NCBI GenBank assembly: GCA_014904985.1 | Contig: MU128945.1 | Span: forward strand, 1-64,000 | Direction: 5' to 3' | Length of the DNA stretch: 64,000 bases | From: Hydnum rufescens UP504 | Lineage: Eukaryota; Basidiomycota; Agaricomycetes; Cantharellales; Hydnaceae | Shown: positions 34,150-46,231 of the stretch, in pieces | How the letters are laid out: each line of letters starts with the position of its first letter | Position numbering within the stretch: the stretch's first letter is position 1 | Position numbers and translations under genes: made by a program | The notes under the pieces: model-generated | What the model saw: the letters and a program-made list of their open reading frames with translations, nothing else | Told to the model about the DNA's origin: nothing | The model's database searches: none

Positions 34150-34574
34150 ATGAATGGGGGTACCTAGCCAATCAAGCAGCTCAAATGAATCCTCTACCAG
34201 TTCTCCACACTCCATTAGAAGACTGAGATTATCCAGGTGCAACCAAACTGTGAACTCATCCTATCATCCTATTGTCAAACCAGGATGATGCCTTTCGACG
34301 TGATGTACGCCAACGTGATGGTTGGTGTCATCTCACCCGCACTCGGCCTGGCTACCTCCGTGCTACCAATGGAACAATTTTGTGGCAAAACTTTACAGGC
34401 CAGCAGGCCGCACATATCTTCCCATTTCTACAGGAACTGGAGACTGCTTTCCCCAGTGAATTCGTATGGTTTCTGGATGACATCGGCGATGTTGCTTACC
34501 CGGCAGATGTCTTGAAAAAACGAGGTACTCCCACTGCCCGACGGGATTTCGAGATACCGTCTGTCTCAGCATAA
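34150..34574 (+). pseudogene. Partial HNH_2-like gene
   Basis: The clear part is the exon 34286-34574, which reads DDAFRRDVRQRDGWCHLTRT, then GQQAAHIFPFLQELE and IPSVSA before its stop. RQRDG-x-C and AAHI are the hallmark of HNH_2 endonuclease domains. An intron may end at the CAG before 34286, but the serine-rich frame upstream (from the ATG at about 34150) joins out of phase. The usual N-terminal 150 or more residues and the region after the AAHI motif are missing. It is therefore a truncated copy or a gene whose other exons I could not find. The neighbouring minus-strand HNH-like gene suggests a local family. Confidence 0.5.
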
Positions 34575-35037
34575 GACATTAACATTCACTAGAGTCTAGG
34601 GGCAGTCTGCATAGAGAGAAATCCGTTTTATTTCAAAAGCCAAGGGAGACAGGTTTATGAAGTCAGAGAGACCCAACTGTCGGACAAAGGTTCTAGCGCA
34701 ATGTACTCGAGGACATTGGAGGGTCTATAAACCAGTCTTTCCATGCTAATTCTGGTAGCCACCTGTAGTCTGGAGTCTATGGCCACAGTGGCCGAAATTA
34801 TGATTGCCAGGGAGTGGCCACTTTTGAATGATTCATTGAACAAGAAAGCCCCAGAAATGACAAAGTAGGCCAAAAATCGATGCTGGCGAGGCGACCTGAC
34901 AGATAAAGGCAAGAATATTTCGTCCTCTTAGAATCAAAGCAATGCCGCAGCTGCCAACCGTGAAGTTGCACGTGCACGACAGCTACGGCCGTATCCGCCC
35001 ACTTGACTCGGCGACGTTCTCATCTCGCAATAGCTAA
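34575..35037. other. Intergenic upstream of the RING gene
   Basis: No gene is seen. The last 110 bases before 35038 are GC-rich and CpG-containing, in contrast to 34600-34900, and probably form the promoter of the RING gene. Confidence 0.35.
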
Positions 35038-37396
35038 ATGCCCACCGACGCCGCGGAAGAACCCGCGACCCCCTCGGTTGTCGCAACGGTTCCCGCAAGG
35101 ATATTGCGCCACAAAAAGAAACGAAACCTGAGTCTGTCGCACTCGGCGGATTTTCAATTTCCACAACCATCGAACAGTAAGCGACCGCGCACCGGGCTAC
35201 ATTCTGCCGAAACGGCTTCCAAAAAGCATTCTTCTACAAAGGGAAAAGAAAGAGCCCATATGCCTCCAGGGGGCCTCGTTGGGCCTAAAGTGAACGGAGG
35301 CATCCACGAGGCAACTGGCAGCCTCGTGGTCCCCTATCGAGCCCCCTCACCTAGTGATTCTGTCGCTTCGTCGCATCGTACCGATGACGCGGTTGAGTCC
35401 GAAGGTCCCAGCCTCGAAACTCTCGAAATACAACGTCTTCAAAAGGAGCTCTCCCTAAAGAATGAAGTAAGAGTCCACCCTCCTGCTTCCTTATAAACGG
35501 TTCATTGACCCCATAATTCAACCAGATCATTCAAAAACAACAATCTACACTGCAGTCCCTACAGAATCTTTTACAATGCCAAATCTGCTTGGAGCTCCTT
35601 TGGAAACCTTTCTTGTTCGTATGTTCAATTAGAATTTTCCGAACCGCGCTGATTGTCGTCTGCTTCCTCGTAATCCATAGATTATCTCCGTGCGGCCACG
35701 TCCTCTGCGAATCCTGCCTCAAAAGCTGGTTTACTTCTCCTCAACCAGGCGCTCCTGTTCTTCTAGCACCCCAACATCGCCAGAAGACTTGCCCATGCTG
35801 CCGTACAACAATACGGACACGTCCCATTGCGATATATCTAGTCAAATCAGTTGTCTCTTCTCTTGCCCCTTCTCTGGATCCCTCCACATTTTCAAGACCG
35901 TCGCTTGTTGACGGACCAAAACCAGCCGCAGGGGACCTTAATAACGACCCTTCCCAGGACCCCTGGGAGGGCATTTTCCCCGCACCCCGTGGGATCCATG
36001 CGTTGGCCGATCACCCTGGACTGATCATCGACGAACAAGATGGCGGAGTTTTACGATGCGCAGAATGCTTGCACGAGATATTCGACGGACTGTGTACAGG
36101 CTGCGGGAGGACGTATGAGGATGCGGTAGCGGAAGCAGCCTCTGATGTCGAAGCATTCCGTCTCTATCCCTTTGGCTCTGACAGTGATGACGAAGACCAT
36201 GAAAGTGACGTGTCCTTTGAAGAGGCTTATGAAGACTCTTTCATTGATGACGGCGAAGAGGATAATGAAGGGGGAGATCCGAGATCAGCAGTGGACGAGT
36301 CTGCCCGTGGCGAAATCGACATTGACGAGACCACTGGTTACGAAGCCTTTTTTGATGCGCACAATGGAAACAGCTCAGACCGGTCCAGCCTCCCTCGTGT
36401 TATTTTCCGCCACCAAACTCGCAGAGTGGCGGGGCCGCAGGATAATATCGAGAGCGACGAGGTCTTCCACGATGCTCGAAGCACCATTCTCGATGATGAG
36501 CAAGGGGAAGCATCCCGGGCGACACCAGTTGAGGCTCAGCAGAGTCGCACCCATGGCCAGGTATCTCCGAGGCATCTTCGAGCCGCGCGCCCACCGAGGG
36601 TATCGTCTCCAGTCATCATACTGGATGCAGATTCGAGCGACGAGGGAGCTTTTTATGGGCGTCATCCTAACGTCCTAAGAGTTCCAACGCCCAGAATGCA
36701 CCTTGATGAGCTTGGCCGTGTTGTTTTTGACAGCACCGATGATGAAGCGGATGATAGCGCTGGAGAAGCTGATCTTAGCAGGGATCGAAATTCTTTAAGC
36801 AGACGTCGGCGGTTATCATCGTCCAGGAGAACCGACTTTCCTCGGCGAGCTCGTGTCATCCGCAGCATTTCTCCGAGTGTGAATAGCTCAGAATCCGAAG
36901 AGTATGTGGTGATTCTCTTTCCTTTCGTTGCCCAATAATCCAATCCAATCCCTTGATGCAGGGGCCTTGCACACCGTGTTGCTGGGTTTGAGAGGTTCGT
37001 TCAGATTTTTGGTGGTATATGAGGCAGGTCACTAATACTCATCCAGAGACATATATGGCGAAGATGATTTCGTGGCCCAACGTCCACACCCCACTCATGA
37101 TGATGACGAGGAGGTTGATGATGGACTAAGTTCACTTGAAGAAGCGAGTTCTGGACACAGCCACAGTAATGGGTGCGCTCAAAGTCCGTAGGTAATATCG
37201 GTGAATCACTCACTGCTAATATTGCGTATATTTAGATTTCTTTCGGATTCAGATGATCAGTATGTCCTTGCTAGAGGGTGTTTTGAAGTGTGTATTGACA
37301 AATGATGCTCCATTTCGTAGCGAACATCATGATCGCATCGACGCAGAGGAATCTTCGGACGGCCACGAAAGAGAGGAAGGTGACGACGAACACTAG
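35038..37396 (+). CDS. RING-type E3 ubiquitin ligase-like protein
   Basis: Predicted to recruit E2-ubiquitin to a substrate; target unknown. Exon 1 (35038-35466) is basic and serine/proline-rich and ends in a coiled coil (LETLEIQRLQKELSLKNE). After an intron the coil continues and the C3HC4 RING begins with LLQCQICLELLW. Another intron (about 35620-35681) precedes SPCGHVLCESCLKSWF, and TCPCCRTTIRTRPI completes the zinc ligands. A second small cysteine cluster, LRCAECLHEIFDGLCTGCGR, follows at about 36053-36110, then a long acidic tail with DDEDHESDVSFEEA and EEDNEGG. Three more short introns lead to a final exon ending EEGDDEH. About 600 residues in total. Two shorter RING genes on the minus strand (46232-47799, 48509-50064) share the coil-then-RING design. 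Confidence 0.85.
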
Positions 37397-37989
37397 GGTC
37401 GTGGCCAGCCCCCCGATCTCTCTGTATTTTGGATCTCTTGTTTCATTGCGTCCACTCAATCTTGGCTCCGACCTAAGCTTGGCCCTTTGATCACCTCTTC
37501 CCTCCACCAGGAACTTGCTACATTGTTACGTCTCTCCTGCATTGTTGGTTCTGGACATTGGCTTGCACCGTAGGATAGGATGGTCCTAGAATTAATGTAA
37601 GCGATCGATTGCTAATGAGGGTAAATGGACCAAGAAATCAGGTAAAATGATGTAGCACTACGATAATGATAATTTCCTGTTCTTGTTATGTTCTCGATGA
37701 TAATCCTTTGATGCTAACTCATCTTCTGAGCGTTAAGCAAAGTTACTCGCCACACTGGGGAGTGCTTAACTAATGGGTTTCGGCAAGTCCCTTCGATTGT
37801 CACGACTTTCTGTCACACACCCAGCCCTCACTCGTTTTCATTATCACTTCCGTGCCACTACGTGAACATCTCGATGTCTGAGATGCAGCACTCTAACTGC
37901 TATGGCTTTCTTCCCAGCTCTGGAGATACAATGTTAGCTTTGCCCTTTTCACCGCCTCAAACGCTGTGGATCCTTACCCTCTGCGTTTT
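37397..37989. other. Intergenic and 5' leader of the transporter gene
   Basis: No separate gene. In frame with the next gene there is an open stretch QLWRYNVSFALFTASNAVDP at 37906-37970 that follows a stop and has no ATG, so it may belong to an upstream exon I could not locate or to the leader. Confidence 0.35.
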
Positions 37990-40153
37990 ATGGAAAGGAT
38001 CCTCAACGGAAATGCGAAAGACAGGCGGGGCTTGGAGCCGTGGTCTTTTTGGAGCGTTCTGCCCGAAGAGACTGTTCTCGAAGAGCTCAAAACGTCCCCT
38101 TTTCCCACTGTGATGTATCTGGAAAGCTCTGATTACTTACGGCGATCTCCAGCTATTCCACTTGACAGTATTTCCCTGGATCATCGATCTAATCATGGAT
38201 CTGAAAACCGCGTCTCTCCACGTTCTTTGTTATTTCGTCAGGTCAGCAAGGGATGCGGCCGCCCAAGCCCTCGTAGACTCCTGGTGCCTAATCGCCCAGA
38301 GAATATCTATGGTCACTATCCCTCCATGGATTCGGATTCTTCTTGTTATTCGGGCTCAACAGACTCACACCTATCTGAAGGCTTCACTGTGTCTGAGCAA
38401 ACTGAAGACACTGTATATATTCTTGCCGCACCATCTGAAAGACCTATGTCTGGAGATATCGTCCCGGTTGGAATGGATTCTACCTCAAAGCGGGGCTCAG
38501 CTTTGACACTCAATGCGGCTACTTGTGGCACTGAAGTCCCCGGGGTTCTCTCACATGGTTCCCGGCGTACTGCACGGCTAGATGCCCTTACGAAGTCCTC
38601 CCGCTTTAGACTCGAACTTTTCCCCCCGATCACCACTCGTGCCAGAGCCGTTTCACTCCGCTCATACTCCGTGGTCTCTCCGTCATTGTCGCCATATGAA
38701 AGAAAGTTTTCGCGCAATTCTATCTCGTGTGGAAGCTCCTCTGCCCCAAGCTACTTTTTTTCGTGGCCTTCCTTCGTCACACCCCAGTTGCCGGTCAACT
38801 CAACTCCCCACACACTCGCATTTCCATGTTCCGTCTCATTCACTGATACCGGACACTTCGGACTAAGCTCAGAAATCTTCTGGCTAGGACTGTATTTCAT
38901 TTTCAATCTGGCACTGACACTGTACAATAAGAGTGTTCTTGCGCACTTCCCATTCCCATACACTCTTACGGCGATACATACCCTCTCCGGATCCGTCGGG
39001 TGTTTTGTCCTTTTGAATCGAGGGGTTTTCGTCCGTATACTGGACCCATCTTACAGGGATGTATATTGACCCCAATATCATTTCGATTACAGACCCTCGC
39101 CAAACTCGATTTCAGACAGACTCTCGCTCTTGTGGGCTTCAGTTTTTTGTATACCATCAACATTGCCATTTCAAACCTCTCCCTCCAGCTAGTCACTATT
39201 CCAGTATGCCGGTCTTGTTGACCTCATTATCTGTTGCCTAATAACTACGACTTCTAGTTCCACCAAGTAGTCCGAGCGTCATCCCCGATATTTACTCTCA
39301 CCGTCTCATACATCCTGTTCCGAACTACAGTCACAACCCAAAAGTTCCTCATACTGATGCCTCTCATCTTTGGGGTTGCTTTGGCTACATACGGCGATTA
39401 TCATTTCACCACCTGGGGATTGTGCCTAACTCTTTTCGGGGCATTCCTTGCAGCACTTAAGGGCATCTTTACCAACGTTCTACAAACGCGGCCCATTGCC
39501 ACTTCTATTCTGATGTCCGTCTCTGTATCGAGGATGAGAAGTGCACCTACGAATGCCAAGTCGGCACACAACCTTCATCCGCTCGATTTGCTGTTACGCA
39601 TGAGCCCGCTTGCATTTCTTCAGTGCCTACTGTACGCGTGGTTCTCAGGGGAGCTCGCGCTGGTGTGGGAATATAATTCTTGGACTGGGACTACCTGCTC
39701 GACAGGGAAATGCATAGGACAAGCGGAGCTTACGGCGCTCGCTATGAACGGCTTTCTAGCGTTCGGACTGAACTACGTCAGTTTTACTTCGAATAAGAAG
39801 GTTGGGGCGCTCACGATGACTGTCGCTGGTGCGTCTTTTCCCTAAGTTTCGTTCCTTGATGAATATATTTGACGATGGGTCGGATTGTCTTCGTTCACCC
39901 CTGCTGTTACCCCTTAGCAAACATCAAACAAGTCCTAACGATACTCCTCGCCGTCTCCATCTTCAACGTTCGCATTACGCCAATGAACAGTATAGGCATC
40001 CTACTCACTCTTGGTGGTGGCGCTTGCTATGCCGCTGTGGAGTATACCGAGAAAACAGGGAAGAAGTCGCTGACTTTAGGAAAAGTGCTCGACATCAAGA
40101 ACTATCGGGCCTTTCTCCACCCTGTCGTAGGGAAACGCGCAAACGGGATATAA
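37990..40153 (+). CDS. Triose-phosphate/nucleotide-sugar transporter family protein with long N-terminal extension
   Basis: A drug/metabolite-superfamily antiporter expected in the Golgi, ER or another endomembrane. The first ATG in frame gives MERILNGNAKDRRGLEPWSF. About 290 residues of serine-rich, low-complexity sequence follow before the membrane part. The TPT domain begins IFWLGLYFIFNLALTLYNKS (38870-38930). After introns come TLAKLDFRQTLALVGFSFLY, FHQVVRASSPIFTLTVSYIL, MPLIFGVALATYGDYHFTTW and GAFLAALKGIFTNVLQT. Next are NGFLAFGLNYVSFTSNKKVG, ANIKQVLTILLAVSIFNV and GILLTLGGGACYAAVEYTEK. Conserved K and N/S positions of the family (NKS, TNVLQT) are present. Ten helices are plausible. The N-terminal extension is unusual; members are normally about 350-400 residues. 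Confidence 0.85.
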
Positions 40154-40608
40154 TCTCTTTTAGCTCCTTAATACTTCGCCTCCAACATATCCACACCACG
40201 ACACTATTGCCCACAGAGAAGACTGCTTTCGGATTACCCGTTCTTCGTCTAGGTTTTCTACTTCCATTTCTGTCATTTGCTTTGTATCCCTTGCAATTGT
40301 GTCCATCAATCCGTAATACGTCTTGTGGCTTCTCTACGCCCGTTGTCGCTGGACGTCTGCTCAAACATTGAGCATGTTTTTCTTTCCTTCAGCAACACTA
40401 TCATTATGCCGTTCACCATTGCAATCCTGTTTGTCGAATACCTCGCTCAGTATGGTCCTAAACTAGACACATATACGGGCATCGCTAAATTTTATGGGGA
40501 ATTGCAGAGATGGTGATTATATTATATAGTATGTCAGTGGAATGCCCGAACTTGGCTGGAGTATGCTACAGAAGGATCATCAAGGAATTCAGATGGTATC
40601 TATCATCA
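40154..40608. other. Convergent intergenic region
   Basis: This lies between the 3' ends of the transporter (plus) and the zinc-finger gene (minus). Short plus-strand frames are read-through only. No RNA gene or repeat was recognised. Confidence 0.4.
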
Positions 40609-42378
40609 CTACGAGGGGTAATGCCCATAAAAACAATGGGGATATGCCCTGCATAATTGAGCTGCACCGGGGAAGAAATCAGCATCGGAGAGGTCAAAAG
40701 AGTTTTGTAGACCCGTACTGGAGGGGCACGTACTCTTGGATGAGTGAGGGCATGGTGTACGCATTAATTCTGTGCGAAGTTTCGTCATTTGCTCGGTCGA
40801 GAGGGAATAGTCATGTGCGAATCGACAGCGGGACTAGTATACGCAAAAAATGATTGAGAACATGGTTGTCTTGGAGTTTGGCGAGACACGTACCCCATCT
40901 CGGCATCCATGAGTCGCAAGGTAGTGATACATGCTTGAAATGGACAATTAGGAACAGAGTGCGCAAGTAAGAAGCCAAGATATAATCACCAAGCAGGAGG
41001 AATCTCTATATCTCATATTCAATGTTATAGGGACGTCACTTACAGCTGAAGGAAAATACGTACGTTTGTGTATTGGCTTTGAAAGAAAGATACGGCTATC
41101 AATGAGAGATCGATGGAAGAAGTGATGATCCACCACACATACCCTGGAATAGTCAATTTTTCTCGCCCCCGGAACTTTTGGGGCTCCAGGAGGCTCATTG
41201 TCAGATTCCGGCGACATCGCGCGAGGCGACGGAGATGGATTTGGATCTCTTTCTCCTGGGCGTCGGGGCACAGGTGAAGGAAGTCTCACATTCATAAACA
41301 GCCCTTCAATCGTGAGGCTAGGCAGATTTAAGTCCTCCACATCGTGAGCCAAACGGGGATAACTCTTTAGCATGGTTAACTTGTGTAACAATCCTTCCGT
41401 CTCCAGGCTACGGAGGACACTAGCATAACCCCCATCATGACCTCCTGGAGGGCAAATACTATTTGAGCCATGCGTCGTCGACAAGAAACAAGGAATATTG
41501 ACCACCAAAGTAAATTTTCTTAGTCTGTGGGAGACGTGAAAACATTTTCAGCACCTCTGGATGAGACCGGAAATTTTCGAGGTAAGCGAAGGGTTGCCGC
41601 ATAAAACTGGTTTGTAAATATACTCACCCCGCAATTTTGAATCAGCTGCTTCCTTACCCGAACCCACATCCACCATGGAGAACAGTGGGGAAGACTGATT
41701 GAAGCCCAGGACGTACCCGTCCAATTCTCGGAAAGAGCATATGTCATTTGCTTCGAGGCAATCGGCCAGCCCCCAGCGATTGAAATAAACCACAGTGTAC
41801 AGCTGCGCGCTCCGCCCCATGGAGGTCACAAGCTCTTGAGTCAGACGCGCCGCCGCTCGACGACCACCTTCTTTCCCTAAAGACAAATATGCTTCAGAGG
41901 GAATGCACCCATCTCCATCTATGAGGCACAACACAATGGAATTGTCATCCTAACGGAACGGTGAAAATGATGGAAATGCAAAGCGTGGAAAGAACCAGAC
42001 TCACGTGGAGGAGATTTATAGTCTCCTCTAGATCACGGATGATCTCTTCGTGCCTCGACTTTTCCTTGTCGGCTGTGGTCAGGGCTAGTTTCCACACAGA
42101 TACCTTGTTCGCACGTATGGTCAGCAAGAGTTCGTCGCGCCTGTGAGGTCTCACAACTGCATACTTCTCTCTCCAGCTCGACAACTTTTGATTCTAAATA
42201 AGCGTTGCGTTTCACGGCCCTAGCGAATATATCTTTTCGAGGTTCCTCGTTTTTTAATTACCCGTTGGGTTGATACAAAGAAACGTCGCGAACCGTATTG
42301 TTCCCCAATTAGTTCCTCCCAACGGCTGAGAGGGCCATTGTCTCCAGAGGACTTTTCGTCACAGATAGACATGTCCAT
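40609..42378 (-). CDS. DUF7923 protein with tandem CCCH zinc fingers
   Basis: Probably an RNA-binding regulator; the function of this fungal family is not established. The start MDMSICDEKSSGDNGPLSRW is followed, after an intron, by a coiled coil (AVKRNAYLESKVVELEREV and DKEKSRHEEIIRDLEETINL). The central domain is MLCLIDGDGCIPSEAYLSLG, YTVVYFNRWGLADCLE, then FNQSSPLFSMVDVGSGKEAA and LNLPSLTIEGLFM, typical of the DUF7923 N-terminal domain. Two CCCH fingers end the protein: YHYLATHGCRDGSRCRFAHDY (near 40840-40930) and TPCPHSSK joined to QLCRAYPHCFYGH (near 40612-40760). Each keeps C-x5-C-x3-H. At least five introns are present. Its 5' end faces the helicase gene about 430 bp away. Confidence 0.82.
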
Positions 42379-42805
42379 GGCGTAGGATAACCACAGAAGG
42401 TCTTTAGTCGTTTGTGGCTGTCTATTTGGACGGAGATATCCGCGTAAATGACACGTATGGTTGTTTAGTCACAGGATCTTGCGCCAGCGTGCACCCATTG
42501 GATTGTACGATCACTCTATTCTCTCAGGTGGGACCTTTATGAATCTTGATAGCTACTCATAGCGTTAGTATCTGCCCCATCCCTGGAATGCATGAATAGC
42601 CTCATAACTGCCAACAGTCACCGTTCTGAGATTGAAAATTTCACCCAAATGCGGAATTTGCAACAGTCAATGATCGCCTCAGCTAAGGACTGTCATCAAA
42701 CCGCCCTCAGGACAGTCGTTCTTGTTGAACCGAGAGTCAGTGCTGCATCGGTCTGTCCTGCCAAATCGGATGTGACCCAACTTAGCTACTATCACGGTAA
42801 CTCCC
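42379..42805. other. Divergent promoter region between the zinc-finger and helicase genes
   Basis: No separate gene was recognised. An open plus-strand stretch from ATG 42592 reads MNSLITANSHRSEIENFTQM, but it does not resemble the helicase N-terminus and ends before it. It may be transcribed leader. Confidence 0.4.
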
Positions 42806-45800
42806 ATGCTAAGCTCAGAGATCCAACTTAGGGCGTTTCTAGAGCGCCAGAGTCAACTACTTCAACGAGAGCGGACCGCGGAAATTGAGCGCACATCTCT
42901 TCTCCTGTCCTCATGTAGTCCAAAACTGCTTGAGAAGAAGGGACTGGCACTTGGTGGCCTCGGAGTTGTTGGGATTAACATCGGGCTTGGTGGCAAGAGG
43001 TTGAGAGAATCTCCAAAGAAAGAGTCTTGTGCTGAAGAAACTGGTGTAGCTTAATAGAACTGGAGCGACCCTCTGCTTATCATTCAACTCAGCTTTTCCC
43101 ACCACATTCTTTTCGGACTGGAGACCTCGCTCGGATAGCCGAGCATGTGTCTGTGTCTGTTCCCAAAAAGACTACCGCAAAGTCTGGGAAGAAACCTACT
43201 TCCGATACACAAGGAGTAGAAGGAGTTGTGTATAAGGTTTTGAAGCATCTCATCCTGGTCATTCTCAGTGGAATTAATTTGCTTGGAAGGTGTCGGACAC
43301 TCGGATCGTCATTGCTGTCGATTCATCTGATTCTGCAGAAGATTTCGAGCTCCCAGAACGATGCAGACTGTGCGCTGTTTGTCATCCCTGTCTTCGTGGA
43401 CAGCTCACTAATTCATATCAAAGACTTAAACTTGCTAACAGCGTAACTTATGATAGGTGTGTGACAACCTAGTACCCCTTACTTCTCAGCCTTCTAATCG
43501 ATTCTAAGAATGGATCGTGCTATCGAAGCCGTGTCTCGTCTTGTTCTCACCTCTCCCCAGCATGTGAATATTGTCTGGCTCTTACATTTTATTTATTCCT
43601 GACATTGGGACGCATAGGAACCTACCAGACATGGGCAATCCACTGGAGTCCTCAATAATCTCATTCAAGTTCTATTAGGAATCATTCCCCCATCATCCAA
43701 GAATGCACTCCCGGATTTGCAATATTCTGGACCCATCCCTGAACCCAAGCCAAAAAGAGGCTGTGCGTTTTGCTCTTGAAGCGGCAGAAATTGCTCTGAT
43801 TCATGGCCCTCCCGGGGTGAGCAGCCCCCTAGTCTCTTTCGTTCGAAGCTTCTGAGGCACGGAAATTACTAGACCGGTAAAACACATACCCTTATTGAGA
43901 TCATTCGCCAACTTGTCGCTCAAGGAAAAAGGGTGCTTGTTTGTGGTGCCAGTAATCTTGCTGTCGGTAGTCTCTCCCTCGCGTATGTGTTTTTCTAATC
44001 TTCACCCTAATCCGGTCTTCTTTTCGCGCGTTCTTGCAATTTGGATTCGAAAGACAATCTTTTGGAGCGCCTTCTGCCACACGGAATCCCAGCTACACGC
44101 CTCGGACATCCCGCACGGGTCTTATCTGTTTTGCACCCTGCTACTCTTGACGCACAGGCCTCGCGATCCGAAGAGAGCGCGCTGGCCAAAGATGTTAAAA
44201 AAGATCTCGAGTCTGCAATGAACTCTCTTACTGGAAAAGGGAAAGGCAGGCTGAAAGGTCCTGAGAGGAGGAAAATGTGGGAAGAGGTTAAAGAGCTTCG
44301 CAAAGAGTGCGTTATTTGCGTCGCCACCCCTACACGAATGTCATGTTTTCTTTCTAGATATCGCAAGCGCGAAGGAATAGTGGTAAAAACTGTGATGGCC
44401 CAGGCCAAGGTCGTTCTGGCAACATGTCACTCAGCCGGCGGTCGAGAATTACTAAATGCGCGGTTTGATGTCGTGGTTATCGATGAAGCAACTCAGGCCC
44501 TCGAAGCGGTTTGTCACTCACCTGCACGTCGTATATCATTGAATTCACGAATCAACTAATACAGGTGTGCTGGATTCCGATATTGAAAGCCAACAAACTT
44601 ATCCTGGCGGGTGATCCACTCCAATTGCCTCCAACCATCATGTCGACCCACGAAAAGACCGTGAAGAAGGATCCAGCCCCTAAGAACAATGAAAAAAATC
44701 ATCCTCAAAGGCTCGGGTGGAACCTCCAGCAATGTCTCCAAGGCCACATCAACCAAAACTCCCCGACACAAATCACTGTTCCTCCCAGTAATAGTTCGGA
44801 ATCTCAGCTACCAAACACCGATCCAACGTCATCTTCAAGTAGCGACTCTGATGAGCCTTTGATTCCGGAAGATTCAGAATTATCAAAGGCTGTCCCAAGG
44901 AAACCCAAGAAGACTCACCATTCCGGTGTTTTGCGGCCATCAAGATCCCTCGAGACCACTCTTTTTGATCGATTGGAGCGAATGTATGGTCTCAACGTGA
45001 AACGAATGCTCACCGTTCAATATCGGTTCGTCTCTGCCAGCACGTTCCCCATCGTGGCATTTTTTTACTTTCTTGTCCTTGTAGTATGCACGCCCGAATC
45101 GCGGAATTCCCCTCAAACACCCTCTATACTTCTTCTCTCATATCACACGAGTCTGTCGCTTCCCATCTCTTGACAGACCTCAATGGTGTATCAGAAACAT
45201 CGGAGCCAGAGGCAGTAGCGGACGTCCTTGGTTTCCCTGTCGTATTTTTCGATACCTCAGGGTGTGAGTACTTTGAACGGCTGGATGATGACGGGAGTAT
45301 AGGGGATGAAGGGAGCCGCTGTAATGAGAACGAAGCAGCATTGGTTAAGACCTGGGTAGAGAAACTGGTCAGACTTTGACTGTTAAATCGCATGCTTACT
45401 GTCTCATTCTCAAGTTTCTCTTGTCTAGGTTCAGGCAGGCATTTCACCCTCTCAGATAGCTGTCATCACACCGTAAGAACTTCTTGACTCTTTTCCTCCC
45501 TCTGTACTCACCCTCGTTGGCCCCATCATTGTAGATACCAGGCTCAAGTAGCTCTTCCTTGCGAACTTGCTCCGCCCATCGATGCCTGAAATTGAGATCG
45601 GAACTGTGGATGGCATGCAAGGTACAGCTCTCATCGACCACCACCATGACATCAACTTACACATGGCTTGCATCGTAGGCCGAGAAAAGGAGGCTGTGAT
45701 TCTCAGTCTTGTGCGAAGCAATGACAAGGTGCGTACATCACCCAGGAGAAACCGGGGGGAAAATGTAATTGTTCCGACCATTCCCATTTTTCAGCGTGAG

Positions 45801-46088
45801 GTTGGGTTCCTGAAGGAGAAGCGCCGATTGAATGGTACGTAGTTCTGACAGATTTCGTGATTTCCGTAATTGAGCCTCGTCGGACAAATCTTTTGTCAGT
45901 TGCCATGACACGTCCAAGGAGACAGCTTGTATGTCCATTGTCTTGGTGTTTCAGCTTGATTGACCTTCCCTGTACACATCCAGTGTGTCGTGGGGGATTC
46001 ATCTACAGTGTCGCAAGGGAGTCCGTACTTGAAGAGCTGGATGAAGTGGTTGGAGACACACGCCGATGTTCGATTCGGAGAAGTCTGA
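42806..46088 (+). CDS. IGHMBP2/SMUBP-2 (Hcs1)-type SF1 helicase
   Basis: A 5'-3' DNA/RNA helicase of the Upf1-like group. I chose the ATG at 42806 because the protein then opens with the family pattern RAFLERQSQLLQRERTAEIE and SLLLSSCSPKLLEKKGLALG. VELERPSAYHSTQLFPPHSF and TGDLARI follow after an intron. LNPSQKEAVRFALEAAEIAL leads to the Walker A motif, split by an intron as HGPPG/TGKTHTLIEIIRQL. LVCGASNLAVDNLLERLLP comes next, then Walker B VVVIDEATQALEA, motif III ILAGDPLQLPPT, VQYR, DGMQG with KEAVILSLVRSND, and LSVAMTRPRRQL. The final exon begins CVVGDSSTVSQGSPYLKSWM and ends GEV. The linker of about 100 residues after motif III is acidic and serine-rich. About twelve introns. All helicase motifs look intact. 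Confidence 0.88.
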
Positions 46089-46231
46089 TGAATAGTACAA
46101 ATATGTTATGTAGACTGAACTAAGTCGACTCATCGATTACTGAATGTATTGTACGACAGGTTGCACGAGGGCATCACGAGACGGATAAGGGATGACGGAT
46201 CCCACAACCTCAAAGAGGAAACCACACACGT

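Noticed and set aside
37966..37990. Start of the transporter at 37966
   Set aside because: The codon there is GTG, not ATG; the first ATG in frame is at 37990.
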